In this document: positions 35,325 to 44,309 of the stretch, one piece after another
Layout of the letters: every line of letters begins with the position of its first letter
How positions within the stretch are numbered: position 1 is the first letter of the stretch
From: Variovorax sp. 54
Lineage (GTDB): Bacteria > Pseudomonadota > Gammaproteobacteria > Burkholderiales > Burkholderiaceae_C
DNA: 64,000 bases
NCBI RefSeq assembly: GCF_002754375.1
Contig: NZ_PEFF01000001.1
Span: 3,306,501-3,370,500, forward strand
Direction of reading: 5' to 3'
Notes under the pieces: model-generated
Databases searched by the model: none
The model's input: the letters and a program-made list of their open reading frames with translations, nothing else
What the model was told of the DNA's origin: nothing
Position numbers and translations under genes: made by a program

Positions 35325-36130
35325 GGTGTCTGTCTCCTGTTGTTGGTGATGAAAGAAGCGGTCGCGACGATGACACGATCCGGCTGATCGCGATGCGGGG
35401 AATGCCCGCATTCAGGGATTTCGAGCAGCTCGCATTTCCCTGCCACGCGCGGTGCGATGTCGCGGATCTGCGCGAGCGTGCCGTACTCGTCGTCGATGCC
35501 CTGCACCGCAAGCACGGGGCAGCGGATGGTGGCTAGCTCGGCCTCGATGTTCCAGTCGCGGAAGGGCGGGTGCAGCCAGATGCGGTTCCAGCCCCAGAAG
35601 GCCGAGTCCGTGCTGTCGTGGTAGCGGCCGAGCCTGGCGGGCAGGTCGGTCGTGCGGTACGCGGTGCGCGCGATCTCGATGTTCGCGACGGTCTTGTCTT
35701 CCACGAAGAGGTGCGGCGCGAGCACCACGAGGCCTGCGACCTTGTCGGGGAAGCGTGCGGCATACAGCAGAGAGATCGAACCGCCGTCGCTGTGGCCGAA
35801 GAGCCAGGGCTTTTCGTCGCCGAGCTTCAGTGCGGCGAACAGCGCGGGCAGCACCTCGTGCGCCTGGCGGTGCATGAAGTCGACGTCCCAGATCTCGTCT
35901 TCGGCGCGCGGCGTGGAGCGGCCGTAGCCGGGGCGCGAGAACACGAGGCCGCGTGCACCGGCGGCTTCGCAGACTTGCGCGGGGAAGTCCTTCCACATGG
36001 CGAGGGAGCCGAGGCCTTCGTGCAGGAACACGATGAGCGGGGTATCGGCGCCGCGTTCGGGGGCGATCCATTGGCACTCGATGCGGATGGGGCGGCCGCG
36101 CCAGTCGATGGTGGCGAAGGTGGTGCTCAT
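35321..36130 (-). CDS. Alpha/beta-hydrolase of the benzoate locus
   Basis: A 269-residue alpha/beta-hydrolase, cytoplasmic by its lack of a signal. It shows the oxyanion HEGLGSLAMW (about residue 36), the nucleophile FGHSDGGSISLL (about residue 110), an acid in GIDDEYGT and a His in PECGHSPHRDQP, a complete triad. Such enzymes in box clusters are annotated as alpha/beta-hydrolases without proven role. They might hydrolyse a ring-opened CoA ester, a lactone or an aromatic ester. It lies in the leftward operon between benzoate-CoA ligase and the transporter, overlapping the latter by four bases. Confidence 0.85.
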   Translation of the reverse strand: MSTTFATIDWRGRPIRIECQWIAPERGADTPLIVFLHEGLGSLAMWKDFPAQVCEAAGARGLVFSRPGYGRSTPRAEDEIWDVDFMHRQAHEVLPALFAALKLGDEKPWLFGHSDGGSISLLYAARFPDKVAGLVVLAPHLFVEDKTVANIEIARTAYRTTDLPARLGRYHDSTDSAFWGWNRIWLHPPFRDWNIEAELATIRCPVLAVQGIDDEYGTLAQIRDIAPRVAGKCELLEIPECGHSPHRDQPDRVIVATASFITNNRRQTP

Positions 36131-36150
36131 TGCATGGCCTCTGGCTGTTG

Positions 36151-36262
36151 CTCCCTCGCCCTCTGGGAGAGAGTGGGGGTGAGGGCCAGCGGCGCTCGCG
36201 AAGGCTGTGCGTGTGCGAAGGCCGATGCCCTCACCCTGACCCTCTCCCAGAGGGAGAGGGGA
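36151..36262. repeat. REP-like palindromic pair, copy 2
   Basis: Units at 36151-36185 and 36228-36262, in inverted orientation with the same GTGAGGG/CCCTCAC inner ends and CTCTCCC...GGGAGAGG hairpin as copy 1. It fills most of the 157-bp gap between the benzoate-CoA ligase gene and the alpha/beta-hydrolase gene. Confidence 0.9.
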
Positions 36263-36287
36263 CAACGCGGGAACCTCGTGCGCATGT

Positions 36288-37838
36288 TCACGCCTGCTTC
36301 TCGCGTTCGCGCAGCCGGAACCGCTGAATCTTTCCCGTCGCCGTCTTCGGCAACTCGCTCACGAACTCCAGAAACCGCGGGTACTTGTAAGGCGCCAACC
36401 GCTCCTTCACGAACGCCTTGAGTTCGTCCTCAGTCACCGCAGCGCCGTCCTTCAGCACCACAAATGCCTTGGTCTTCGTGAGCCCGTCGGCGTCGTCCTT
36501 CCCGATCACCGCAGCCTCGAGCACGGCCGGATGCTGCATCAGCGTGGCCTCGACCTCGAACGGCGACACGTAGATGCCGCTGACCTTGAGCATGTCGTCG
36601 CTGCGGCCCGCGTACGTGAAGTAGCCGTCGGCGTCGCGCGTGTACTTATCGCCGCTCTTGGTCCAGCCGCCCTGGAAGGTGTCGCGCGACTTCTCGCGGT
36701 TGCACCAGTACATGAGCGCCGAGCTCGGGCCGCAGATGTACAGGTCGCCCACCTCGCCGTCGGGCACGGGGCGGCCGTCCTCGCCGCGCAGCTCGACCTC
36801 GTAGCCGTCCACCGGCTTGCCCGTGGTGCCGTAGCGCACGTCGCCGGGGCGGTTCGAGATGAAGATGTGCAGCATCTCCGTGGAGCCGATGCCGTCGATG
36901 ATTTCGCAGCCGAAGTGCGCCTTGAAGCGCTGCGCGATCTCACCCGGCAGTGCCTCGCCGGCCGACGAACACATGCGCAGCGCGACCGCATCGCGTGCGG
37001 GCAGCTTGGGTGAGGCGAGCATGCCCGCGAAGCCTGTAGGTGCGCCGAAGAACACGGTCGGCTGGTGTTCGGTCCAACGACGGAAGGTGGCATCGGGCGT
37101 GGGGCGTTCGGCCATCAGCACGACGGTGGCGCCGACCGACAACGGGAAGGTCAGCGCATTGCCCAGGCCGTACGCGAAGTACATCTTGGCGGCCGAGAAG
37201 CACACGTCGTCTTCGGTGAGGCCGAGCACGGGCTTGCCGTAGAGCTCGGCGGTCCACCACAGGTTGGCGTGCGTGTGCACCGTGCCCTTGGGCTTGCCGG
37301 TGGAGCCGGAGGAGTAGAGCCAGAAGCCCGGGTCGTCCGAAGCGGTGGGTGCCGGTGCGGGCAGGGGCTCGACGGCGGCGAGTGCGGCTTCGAACTCTTG
37401 CGCGCCCTCGGGCAATGCGCCCGTCGGTTGCGACACGAACAGCGTCTGCACTTCATGGCCGCCGCGCGCCATCGCATCCTGCAAGGTCGGCAGCAGCGCG
37501 CCCGACACCAGCACCGCCTGCGCGCGGCTGTGGTCGAGCATGTAGGCGTAGTCGTCGGGCGTGAGCAGCGTGTTCACGGCCACGGGCACGATGCCCGCGC
37601 AGAGGCAGCCCAGAAAGCTCACGGGCCAGTCGTTGCCGTCGAGCATGAGCAGCAGCACGCGCTCTTCGCGGCGGATGCCCGCGGCTTTCAGCGCGGCGGC
37701 CAGGCGGCGCGCGCGGTCTTCGAGCTGGCCGTAGCCCAGCGTGCCGCGGTCGTCGATGTAGGCGGTGCGTTCGGCGCGGCTGCGGTTGAGGGCGAACAGG
37801 TGTTCGGCAAAGTTGAATCGTGCGGGCAGGCTGCTCAT
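36288..37838 (-). CDS. Benzoate-CoA ligase
   Basis: A 516-residue AMP-forming ligase that makes benzoyl-CoA from benzoate, CoA and ATP, the first step of the aerobic box route. Motifs: ATP-binding [19 protein letters not shown] (about residue 170), KMYFAYGLGNALTFPLSVGA, IDGIGSTEMLHIFISN, the YTRDADGYFTYAGRSDD hinge and the catalytic Lys near the end (KTATGKIQRF). The length and the FNFAEHL start match benzoate-CoA ligases (BCL/BclA group). It is cotranscribed with the boxD-type gene upstream (30-bp gap). Confidence 0.95.
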   Translation of the reverse strand: MSSLPARFNFAEHLFALNRSRAERTAYIDDRGTLGYGQLEDRARRLAAALKAAGIRREERVLLLMLDGNDWPVSFLGCLCAGIVPVAVNTLLTPDDYAYMLDHSRAQAVLVSGALLPTLQDAMARGGHEVQTLFVSQPTGALPEGAQEFEAALAAVEPLPAPAPTASDDPGFWLYSSGSTGKPKGTVHTHANLWWTAELYGKPVLGLTEDDVCFSAAKMYFAYGLGNALTFPLSVGATVVLMAERPTPDATFRRWTEHQPTVFFGAPTGFAGMLASPKLPARDAVALRMCSSAGEALPGEIAQRFKAHFGCEIIDGIGSTEMLHIFISNRPGDVRYGTTGKPVDGYEVELRGEDGRPVPDGEVGDLYICGPSSALMYWCNREKSRDTFQGGWTKSGDKYTRDADGYFTYAGRSDDMLKVSGIYVSPFEVEATLMQHPAVLEAAVIGKDDADGLTKTKAFVVLKDGAAVTEDELKAFVKERLAPYKYPRFLEFVSELPKTATGKIQRFRLREREKQA

Positions 37839-37867
37839 CGTGTGTCTCCTTGGGGCCTGTGCGGGGG

Positions 37868-39418
37868 CTAGAGGCCGAGGGCGGCGAGCACGCCGGGGCT
37901 CGCCTGCACCGCGCTCTTGCGGTGATAGAAATCGAGCGCGCGCAGGCCGCCCAGTTCGGCGCCACCGCCTGCGCGGCCGGGGCCGCCGTGCATCGACATC
38001 GGCATCACGTTGCCGTGGCCGGTGTGGGCTTGCGCCACCTCGGGCGTGATGACATGCACGCGGCCGTGGCTCGGCGCGACCGACAGCGCGGCCTGTGCCA
38101 GCGCGGCATCGTCGCTGCCGTACAGCGAGGTGACGAGCGAGCCCTGGCCACGGTGCGCGAGCGCGATGCCGTGCGCGAGGTCGTTGTAGGGCAGCAGCGT
38201 GGCGACCGGGCCGAACACTTCCACGTCGTGCACGCGCTGCGCCGCATCGGCGTCGCGCGCGCCCAGCAGCACGGGGCCGATGCAGGCGGCCACGGCGGGG
38301 TCGGCGTCGATGAGGGGCTTGTTGCTGCTGTCGTGCAGCACGGTGGTTTGCGTGGCCAGTGCGTCGAGGCCGTCGCGCACCGCGTTCAGTTGTGCGCGGC
38401 TCACGAGCGAACCCATGCGCACGTTCTCGTTGCGCGGGTTGCCGACGGTCACGCCCGCGAGCTTGGCGCCGATGGCTTCGGCAGCGGCGTCGTACACCTC
38501 GGCCGGCACCAGGATGCGGCGGATGGCGGTGCATTTCTGGCCCGACTTGACCGTCATCTCGCGCACCACTTCGCGCACGAGCAGGTGGAAGGCCTCGCTG
38601 CCGGGCGCGGCGCCGGGCAGCAGCAGGGCGCTGTTGAGGCTGTCGGCCTCGATGTTCACGCGCACCGAACGCTCGGCCACGGCCGGGTGCGAACGGATGA
38701 GGGCGGCCGTCTCGGCCGAGCCGGTGAACGAGACCACGTCGAAGGGCTGCAACTGGTCCATCAGGCCGGCCGAGCTGCCGCAGATGACCGACAGCGCGCC
38801 GGCCGGGAGCACGCCCGCATCGACGACGTCCTTCACCATGCGCTGCGTGAGCCAGGCGGTGGCCGTGGCGGGCTTCACGATCACGGGCACGCCCGACAGC
38901 AGCGCGGGCGCGGCCTTTTCCCACAGGCCCCACGAGGGGAAGTTGAAGGCGTTGATGAACAGCGCCACGCCGTGCGTCGGCACCTGCAGGTGCTGCGACT
39001 GGAACACGGGCTCCTTGCCGAGCTTCACGGCGTCGCCGTCGCGCAGCGCGCGCACGTCGCCGAGCGCATCGCCCCACTTGGCGTACTGGCCGAGCGTGAA
39101 GATCGCGCCGTCGATGTCGACGGCCGAGTCGTTCTTCACCGTGCCGCAGTTCGCGGTGGCGATCTCGTAGTACGCGTCGCGGTTCGCCTGCAGCACCTTC
39201 ACGATGGCGGCGAGCAGGCCGGCGCGTTGGCGGTAGGTGAGGGCGCGCAGCGCGCGGCCGCCCTGTGCGCGGGCGAAGCTGAAAGCTTCGGGCAGGTCGA
39301 GGCCGGTGGCGTCGACGCGTGCGAGTTCGGTGCCGAGCACCGGGTCGAACAGGGGCGTGCCGGCGCCCGTGCCGCTTTGCCAGCGGCCGGCGACGTGGTT
39401 GGCGAGAAGGTCGGTCAT
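37868..39418 (-). CDS. boxD: 3,4-dehydroadipyl-CoA semialdehyde dehydrogenase
   Basis: A 516-residue NAD(P)-dependent aldehyde dehydrogenase of the PaaZ-N-like subgroup. It has the catalytic Cys in VKSGQKCTAIRRI, a Glu in VNIEADSLN and the cofactor segment VSFTGSAET. In the box pathway it oxidises the semialdehyde formed by ring cleavage (BoxC product) to 3,4-dehydroadipyl-CoA. The start overlaps the DUF4863 gene stop by four bases. Also named ald1 in Azoarcus. Assignment rests on family signature plus location. Confidence 0.93.
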   Translation of the reverse strand: MTDLLANHVAGRWQSGTGAGTPLFDPVLGTELARVDATGLDLPEAFSFARAQGGRALRALTYRQRAGLLAAIVKVLQANRDAYYEIATANCGTVKNDSAVDIDGAIFTLGQYAKWGDALGDVRALRDGDAVKLGKEPVFQSQHLQVPTHGVALFINAFNFPSWGLWEKAAPALLSGVPVIVKPATATAWLTQRMVKDVVDAGVLPAGALSVICGSSAGLMDQLQPFDVVSFTGSAETAALIRSHPAVAERSVRVNIEADSLNSALLLPGAAPGSEAFHLLVREVVREMTVKSGQKCTAIRRILVPAEVYDAAAEAIGAKLAGVTVGNPRNENVRMGSLVSRAQLNAVRDGLDALATQTTVLHDSSNKPLIDADPAVAACIGPVLLGARDADAAQRVHDVEVFGPVATLLPYNDLAHGIALAHRGQGSLVTSLYGSDDAALAQAALSVAPSHGRVHVITPEVAQAHTGHGNVMPMSMHGGPGRAGGGAELGGLRALDFYHRKSAVQASPGVLAALGL

Positions 39419-39909
39419 GGGGTGAACTTGATCTGCCCTTCGGGCAGGAGATAGAGAACCAGCGCGCGGCCTTGGGCCACGGTCGGGCGGTGTGCGGTGC
39501 CGGGCCCGTAGACGCACCAGCCCGCGGGCCGTCCGTCGAAGGTGGCGGCGGGGGTGTCGTCGAGCGGCATGATCAGGTCGATCTCGCCGTTCGGGTGCGT
39601 GTGGTGCGGGCCGGCGAGGTCCTGCATGTCGACCACGTCGACCGAGAAGCGATGCAGCGCGTCTTCGGCCTTGAAGACGCGGCCGTATTTGATGCCGCCA
39701 CCTTCGCGGTCGCACAGCCAGCCTTCGGCGACGCCGCCGATGCAGGCCTGGCGCAGTTGCGCAAAGCGGTCGCTGCCGGCGCCGTGGGTGGTGTTGAGCC
39801 ACTGGTCGAGCGTGTCGTCGAGCGGCTGGCCGGCGATCTCGGCGGTCAGGCCGGCGATCAGCTGGTGAAATGCCGCCTTGCCGGTGGCGGGCGTGGAGGT
39901 GTCGGACAT
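39415..39909 (-). CDS. DUF4863 cupin-like protein of box clusters
   Basis: A 164-residue protein of the DUF4863 family. A helical N-terminal third is followed by a small beta-rich, cupin-like half with a histidine cluster (DLAGPHHTHPNGEIDLIM, a possible metal site). The family is related to 4-hydroxylaminobenzoate lyase, and members commonly lie in aerobic benzoyl-CoA clusters, with no settled role there. It is the first gene of the leftward operon, translationally coupled to boxD, and has a sharp promoter (TTGACA, 17 bp, TATTGT) upstream. A repair or salvage step of the pathway is conceivable. Confidence 0.82.
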   Translation of the reverse strand: MSDTSTPATGKAAFHQLIAGLTAEIAGQPLDDTLDQWLNTTHGAGSDRFAQLRQACIGGVAEGWLCDREGGGIKYGRVFKAEDALHRFSVDVVDMQDLAGPHHTHPNGEIDLIMPLDDTPAATFDGRPAGWCVYGPGTAHRPTVAQGRALVLYLLPEGQIKFTP

Positions 39910-39941
39910 CGTGGGCCTCGAACGGATGAACTATCGACTTC

Positions 39942-39970
39942 TTGCAGGAAGGCTGCGCGTGCAGTATCTT
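39942..39970 (+). promoter_or_regulatory. Candidate boxR promoter with TGCA motifs
   Basis: A -35-like TTGCAG (39942-39947), a 17-bp spacer and a -10-like TATCTT (39965-39970). TGCA occurs at 39943-39946 inside the -35 and at 39960-39963 just before the -10. TGCA repeats are, as I recall, the recognition element of the BoxR relative BzdR, so autoregulation is likely. Confidence 0.5.
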
Positions 39971-39982
39971 GCGTGTGATCGA

Positions 39983-40011
39983 ACAATAAGCAGCGAGACA
40001 ACAGGTGTCAA
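39983..40011 (-). promoter_or_regulatory. Promoter of the leftward DUF4863-boxD-ligase operon
   Basis: On the minus strand the consensus -35 TTGACA (40006-40011), a 17-bp spacer and -10 TATTGT (39983-39988) form the best sigma-70 promoter in the window. TGCA motifs flank it at 39960-39963 (near the start site) and 40021-40024 (just upstream), consistent with BoxR control. Confidence 0.75.
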
Positions 40012-40077
40012 GCAATATAGTGCATCTATGGTGTTTACCCTGAGCGCGCACAATCCCGGCGAAGAACGAGGAATGGC

Positions 40078-41022
40078 ATGAACGAGCATGTAGACGCGGT
40101 GCTGGCCACCGCGCCCGAGGGCGGCACCGGCAACCACGGCGCCGCCGTGGCCGGGGAGGCCAAGAACCCACTGCTGGCGGCACTGGGCGACCGCGTGCGC
40201 AATCTGCGCGCGCAGCGCGGCCTCACGCGCAAGGCGGTGGCTTTGTCGGCCGACGTCTCGGAGCGCCACCTGGCGAACCTGGAATACGGCATCGGCAACG
40301 CATCGATCCTGGTGCTGCAACAGGTGGCCGGGGCGCTGCACTGCTCGCTGGCCGAGCTGGTGGGCGACGTGACGACCAGCTCGCCCGAGTGGCTGCTGAT
40401 TCGCGAACTGCTCGAGCACCGCAGCGAGGCCGACCTGCGCCGCGTGCGCGTGGCACTCGGCGAGATGCTGGGCACGGCCTCGGTCGATCCGGCGCGGCAC
40501 CGGCGCATCGCGCTGGTGGGGCTGCGCGGCGCGGGCAAGTCGACGCTGGGCCAGATGCTGGCCGAAGACCTCGAGATTCCGTTCATCGAACTGAGCCGCG
40601 AGATCGAGAAGCTCGCCGGCTGCAGCGTGCGCGAAATCCACGACCTGTACGGCACCAACGCCTACCGCCGCTACGAGCGCCGCGCGCTCGAAGAAGCGGT
40701 GCAGATCTACAGCGAGGTGGTCATTGCCACGCCCGGCGGCATCGTGTCCGACCCGGCCACCTTCAACGAGCTGCTCGCCCACTGCACCACCGTGTGGCTG
40801 CAGGCCGCGCCCGAGGAGCACATGGGCCGCGTGGCCGCGCAGGGCGACACCCGCCCGATGGCCGCCAGCAAGGAAGCCATGGAAGACCTGCGGCGCATCC
40901 TGAACGGGCGCGCCGCGTTCTATTCGAAGGCGGACCTGTCGGTGGACACGAGTGGTAAGACGCTCCAGCAGAGCTTCCAGGCGCTGCGCACGGTCGCCCG
41001 CCAATCCATAGGCCTGGTCTAG
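40078..41022 (+). CDS. boxR: BoxR-type regulator (HTH plus shikimate kinase-like domain)
   Basis: A 314-residue repressor that combines an XRE-type helix-turn-helix (about residues 35-95: LGDRVRNLRAQRGLTRKAVA, then ERHLANLEYGIGNASILVL) with a C-terminal shikimate-kinase-like domain (Walker A GLRGAGKST, about residues 148-156). The kinase-like domain is the benzoyl-CoA sensor in BoxR/BzdR proteins; benzoyl-CoA binding releases the DNA. It lies between the two box transcription units and beside promoters with TGCA motifs, and likely represses both as well as itself. Confidence 0.95.
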   Translation: MNEHVDAVLATAPEGGTGNHGAAVAGEAKNPLLAALGDRVRNLRAQRGLTRKAVALSADVSERHLANLEYGIGNASILVLQQVAGALHCSLAELVGDVTTSSPEWLLIRELLEHRSEADLRRVRVALGEMLGTASVDPARHRRIALVGLRGAGKSTLGQMLAEDLEIPFIELSREIEKLAGCSVREIHDLYGTNAYRRYERRALEEAVQIYSEVVIATPGGIVSDPATFNELLAHCTTVWLQAAPEEHMGRVAAQGDTRPMAASKEAMEDLRRILNGRAAFYSKADLSVDTSGKTLQQSFQALRTVARQSIGLV

Positions 41023-41055
41023 GCCTCCGCAATCTGAAAAAAAGCACAACAGGCA

Positions 41056-41087
41056 TTGACTTGCCTGTTTGCATGCAGCATGATGCA
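41056..41087 (+). promoter_or_regulatory. boxC promoter overlapped by TGCA repeats
   Basis: A -35-like TTGACT (41056-41061), a 17-bp spacer and a -10-like CATGAT (41079-41084). TGCA occurs at 41070-41073, 41074-41077 and 41084-41087. The last two form TGCA-N6-TGCA, the arrangement I recall for BzdR operators. Binding there would cover the -10 element and block boxCBA transcription. Confidence 0.7.
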
Positions 41088-41162
41088 TGTCATCGGAACA
41101 AGGAAGTGCATTATTATTCCTGTTCACGGTTTTCTGAACACAGCCCCACAGGAGACTTCCGC

Positions 41163-42836
41163 ATGACCGACACCACGCTCCAGGCGCCCCAGCGCGTCGA
41201 CTACCGCATCGAACCTGCTCAGTACCGCCACTGGTCGCTGAGCTTCGACGGCGCCATTGCGCGCCTCACGCTCGACATCGCGGAAGACGGCGGCATTCGC
41301 CCCGGCTACAAGCTCAAGCTCAACAGCTACGACCTGGGCGTGGACATCGAGCTGAACGACGCGCTCAACCGCATCCGCTTCGAGCATCCTGAAGTGCGCA
41401 GCGTGATCGTCACCAGCGGCAAGGACCGCATCTTCTGCTCGGGCGCCAACATCTTCATGCTGGGCGTTTCGAGCCACGCCTGGAAGGTGAACTTCTGCAA
41501 GTTCACCAACGAGACGCGCAACGGCATGGAAGACACCTCGAAGTATTCGGGCCTGAAGTTCCTCGCGGCCGTGAACGGCGCCTGCGCCGGCGGCGGCTAC
41601 GAACTGGCACTGGCCTGCGACGAAATTTTGCTGGTGGACGACCGCTCCTCGTCGGTCTCGCTGCCCGAAGTGCCCCTGCTCGGCGTGCTGCCCGGCACCG
41701 GCGGCCTGACCCGCGTGACCGACAAGCGCCACGTGCGCCACGACCTCGCCGACATCTTCTGCACCAGCGTCGAAGGCGTGCGCGGCCAGCGCGCGGTCGA
41801 CTGGCGCCTCGTCGATGCCGTGGCCAAGCCCGCGCAGTTTCCCGCCGCCGTGCAGGAACGCGCCGCACAACTCGCCGCCGGCAGCGACCGCCCCGCCGGC
41901 GGCAAGGGCGTGGCCCTGAGCCGCGTTGAGCGCACCGACAGCGCCGACGGCATCGCGTATGCCCACGTCAACGTGCAGATCGACCGCAGCAAGCGCACCG
42001 CGACGATCACCGTGAAGGCGCCCACCGGCGCGCAGCCGGCCGACGTCGCCGCCATTGAAGCCGCGGGCGCCGCCTGGTGGCCGCTGGCCGTGTGCCGTGA
42101 GCTCGACGACGCCATCCTCAACCTGCGCACCAACGAACTCGACATCGGCACCTGGCTGCTCAAGACCGAAGGCGACGCCGCCGCCGTGCTCGCATCGGAT
42201 GCCGTGATGTTCGCCAACAAGGACCACTGGCTGGTGCGCGAAACCATCGGCGGCCTGCGCCGCACGCTGGCGCGCCTCGATGTGTCGTCGCGCAGCCTGT
42301 TCGCGCTGGTCGAGGCCGGCTCGTGCTTTGCCGGCACGCTGGCCGAGCTGGCCTTCGCGGCCGATCGCACCTACATGCTCGCGCTGCCCGACGACGCCGC
42401 GCGCGCACCGAAGCTCACGCTCAACGAATTCAACTTCGGCTTCTTCCCGATGGTGAACGACCAGAGCCGCCTGCAGCGCCGCTTCTATGAAGAGGCCGCA
42501 CCGCTCGAAGCTGCGCGCGCTGCCGCCGGCCAGGCGCTCGACGCCGACGAGGCCATGAAGCTCGGCCTCGTGACCGCCGCGCCCGACGACATCGACTGGG
42601 ACGACGAGATCCGCATCGCCATCGAAGAGCGCGCCGCCATGTCGCCTGACGCACTCACCGGCCTCGAAGCCAACCTGCGCTTCGCGAGCAAGGAGAACAT
42701 GGCCACCCGCATCTTCGGCCGCCTCACGGCCTGGCAGAACTGGATTTTCAACCGCCCCAACGCCGTCGGCGAAAAGGGCGCGCTGAAGGTCTACGGCACC
42801 GGCCAGAAGGCCGGCTTCGATCTGAACCGCGTTTGA
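41163..42836 (+). CDS. boxC: Benzoyl-CoA-dihydrodiol lyase BoxC
   Basis: A 557-residue protein with two crotonase-type halves. The N-terminal half shows the crotonase oxyanion segments RIFCSGANIFMLG and NGACAGGGYELALACDEIL, and the C-terminal half a divergent copy (VEAGSCFAGTLAELAFAADR). BoxC opens the ring of 2,3-epoxybenzoyl-CoA hydrolytically, releasing formate and 3,4-dehydroadipyl-CoA semialdehyde. The length and start (MTDTTLQAPQRVDYRIEPAQ) are typical. It is the first gene of the rightward operon, 34 bases before boxB. Confidence 0.95.
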   Translation: MTDTTLQAPQRVDYRIEPAQYRHWSLSFDGAIARLTLDIAEDGGIRPGYKLKLNSYDLGVDIELNDALNRIRFEHPEVRSVIVTSGKDRIFCSGANIFMLGVSSHAWKVNFCKFTNETRNGMEDTSKYSGLKFLAAVNGACAGGGYELALACDEILLVDDRSSSVSLPEVPLLGVLPGTGGLTRVTDKRHVRHDLADIFCTSVEGVRGQRAVDWRLVDAVAKPAQFPAAVQERAAQLAAGSDRPAGGKGVALSRVERTDSADGIAYAHVNVQIDRSKRTATITVKAPTGAQPADVAAIEAAGAAWWPLAVCRELDDAILNLRTNELDIGTWLLKTEGDAAAVLASDAVMFANKDHWLVRETIGGLRRTLARLDVSSRSLFALVEAGSCFAGTLAELAFAADRTYMLALPDDAARAPKLTLNEFNFGFFPMVNDQSRLQRRFYEEAAPLEAARAAAGQALDADEAMKLGLVTAAPDDIDWDDEIRIAIEERAAMSPDALTGLEANLRFASKENMATRIFGRLTAWQNWIFNRPNAVGEKGALKVYGTGQKAGFDLNRV

Positions 42837-42870
42837 GCACCCAGCAGTCCGCACAACCCAAGGAACAACG

Positions 42871-44298
42871 ATGAGCACGATCAACTACAGCGAGAAGATC
42901 CCCAACAACGTCAACCTCGGCGAAGACCGCACGCTGCAGCGCGCGCTCGAAGGCTGGCAACCCAACTTCATCAACTGGTGGGACGACGTGGGCCCCGAAG
43001 GCTCGACCAACCACGACGTGTACCTGCGCACGGCCGTGAGCGTCGACCCGCAAGGCTGGGCGCAGTTCGGCCACGTGAAGATGCGCGACTACCGCTGGGG
43101 CATCTTCCTGAACCCGGGCGACGCCAACCGCGAAGTGCACTTCGGCGACCACAAGGGCGAGAAGGTCTGGCAGGACGTGCCCGGCGAACACCGCGCCAAC
43201 CTGCGCCGCATCATCGTCACGCAGGGCGACACCGAGCCCGCGTCGGTCGAGCAGCAGCGCCACCTGGGCCTGACGGCGCCGTCGATGTACGACCTGCGCA
43301 ACCTGTTCCAGATCAACGTCGAAGAAGGCCGCCACCTGTGGGCCATGGTCTACCTGCTGCAGAAGCACTTCGGCCGCGACGGCCGCGAAGAAGCCGATGC
43401 ACTGCTGCAGCGCACCTCGGGCGACGCGAACAACCCGCGCATCCTGGGCGCCTTCAACGAGAAGACGCCCGACTGGCTCGCGTTCTTCATGTTCACGTAC
43501 TTCACCGACCGCGACGGCAAGTTCCAGCTGGCCGCGCTGGCCGAGAGCGCGTTCGATCCGCTGGCGCGCACCACGAAGTTCATGCTGACCGAAGAAGCGC
43601 ACCACATGTTCGTGGGCGAGAGCGGCGTGTCGCGCGTCATTGCGCGCACCGCGCAGGTGATGAACGAGCTGAAGACCGACGACGCGCAGAAGATCCGCGC
43701 CGCCGGCTGCATCGACCTGGGCACCATCCAGCGCTACCTGAACTTCCACTACTCGGTGACCATCGACCTGTTCGGCGCCGACCAGTCGAGCAACGCCGCC
43801 ATCTTCTACAGCTCGGGCCTGAAGGGCCGCTACGAAGAAGGCAAGCGCGACGACGACCACGTGCTCAAGGGCCAGACCTACAAGGTGCTCGAAGTGAAGG
43901 AGGGCCAGCTCGTCGAGAAGGACGTGCCGATGCTCAACGCGCTGAACGAAGTGCTGCGCGACGACTTCATCAAGGATTCGGTGTCCGGCGTCGGCCGCTG
44001 GAACAAGGTGCTCGAGAAGGCCGGCATCCCGACGCGACTGTCGGTGCCGCACAAGGCCTTCAACCGCCAGATCGGCGCACTCGCCGGCATCAAGATGTCG
44101 CCCGAAGGCCGCGTGGTGAGCGAGGTCGAATGGGCCGCCAAGCGCGACGAATGGCTGCCGAGTTCCGAAGACTTCGCTTTCGTGGCATCGTTGATGGGCC
44201 GCGTCATCGAGCCGGGCAAGTTCGCCGGCTGGATCGCACCGCCGGTGATGGGCATCAACCGCCAGCCGGTGGATTTCGAGTACGTGCGTTTCGGTTGA
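42871..44298 (+). CDS. boxB: Benzoyl-CoA 2,3-epoxidase oxygenase component BoxB
   Basis: A 475-residue class I di-iron oxygenase. Two metal-binding helices are visible: EEGRHLWAMV (Glu151 or Glu152 with His155) and EEAHHMFVGE (Glu242 with His245). With the BoxA reductase it epoxidises benzoyl-CoA at positions 2,3 using O2 and NADPH. Sequence hallmarks such as VNLGEDRTLQRALEGWQPNF and GWAQFGHVKMRDYRWGIFLN mark BoxB. A REP-like repeat separates it from boxA, while boxC lies directly upstream. Confidence 0.96.
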   Translation: MSTINYSEKIPNNVNLGEDRTLQRALEGWQPNFINWWDDVGPEGSTNHDVYLRTAVSVDPQGWAQFGHVKMRDYRWGIFLNPGDANREVHFGDHKGEKVWQDVPGEHRANLRRIIVTQGDTEPASVEQQRHLGLTAPSMYDLRNLFQINVEEGRHLWAMVYLLQKHFGRDGREEADALLQRTSGDANNPRILGAFNEKTPDWLAFFMFTYFTDRDGKFQLAALAESAFDPLARTTKFMLTEEAHHMFVGESGVSRVIARTAQVMNELKTDDAQKIRAAGCIDLGTIQRYLNFHYSVTIDLFGADQSSNAAIFYSSGLKGRYEEGKRDDDHVLKGQTYKVLEVKEGQLVEKDVPMLNALNEVLRDDFIKDSVSGVGRWNKVLEKAGIPTRLSVPHKAFNRQIGALAGIKMSPEGRVVSEVEWAAKRDEWLPSSEDFAFVASLMGRVIEPGKFAGWIAPPVMGINRQPVDFEYVRFG

Positions 44299-44309
44299 TT
44301 TGGGGTTTA

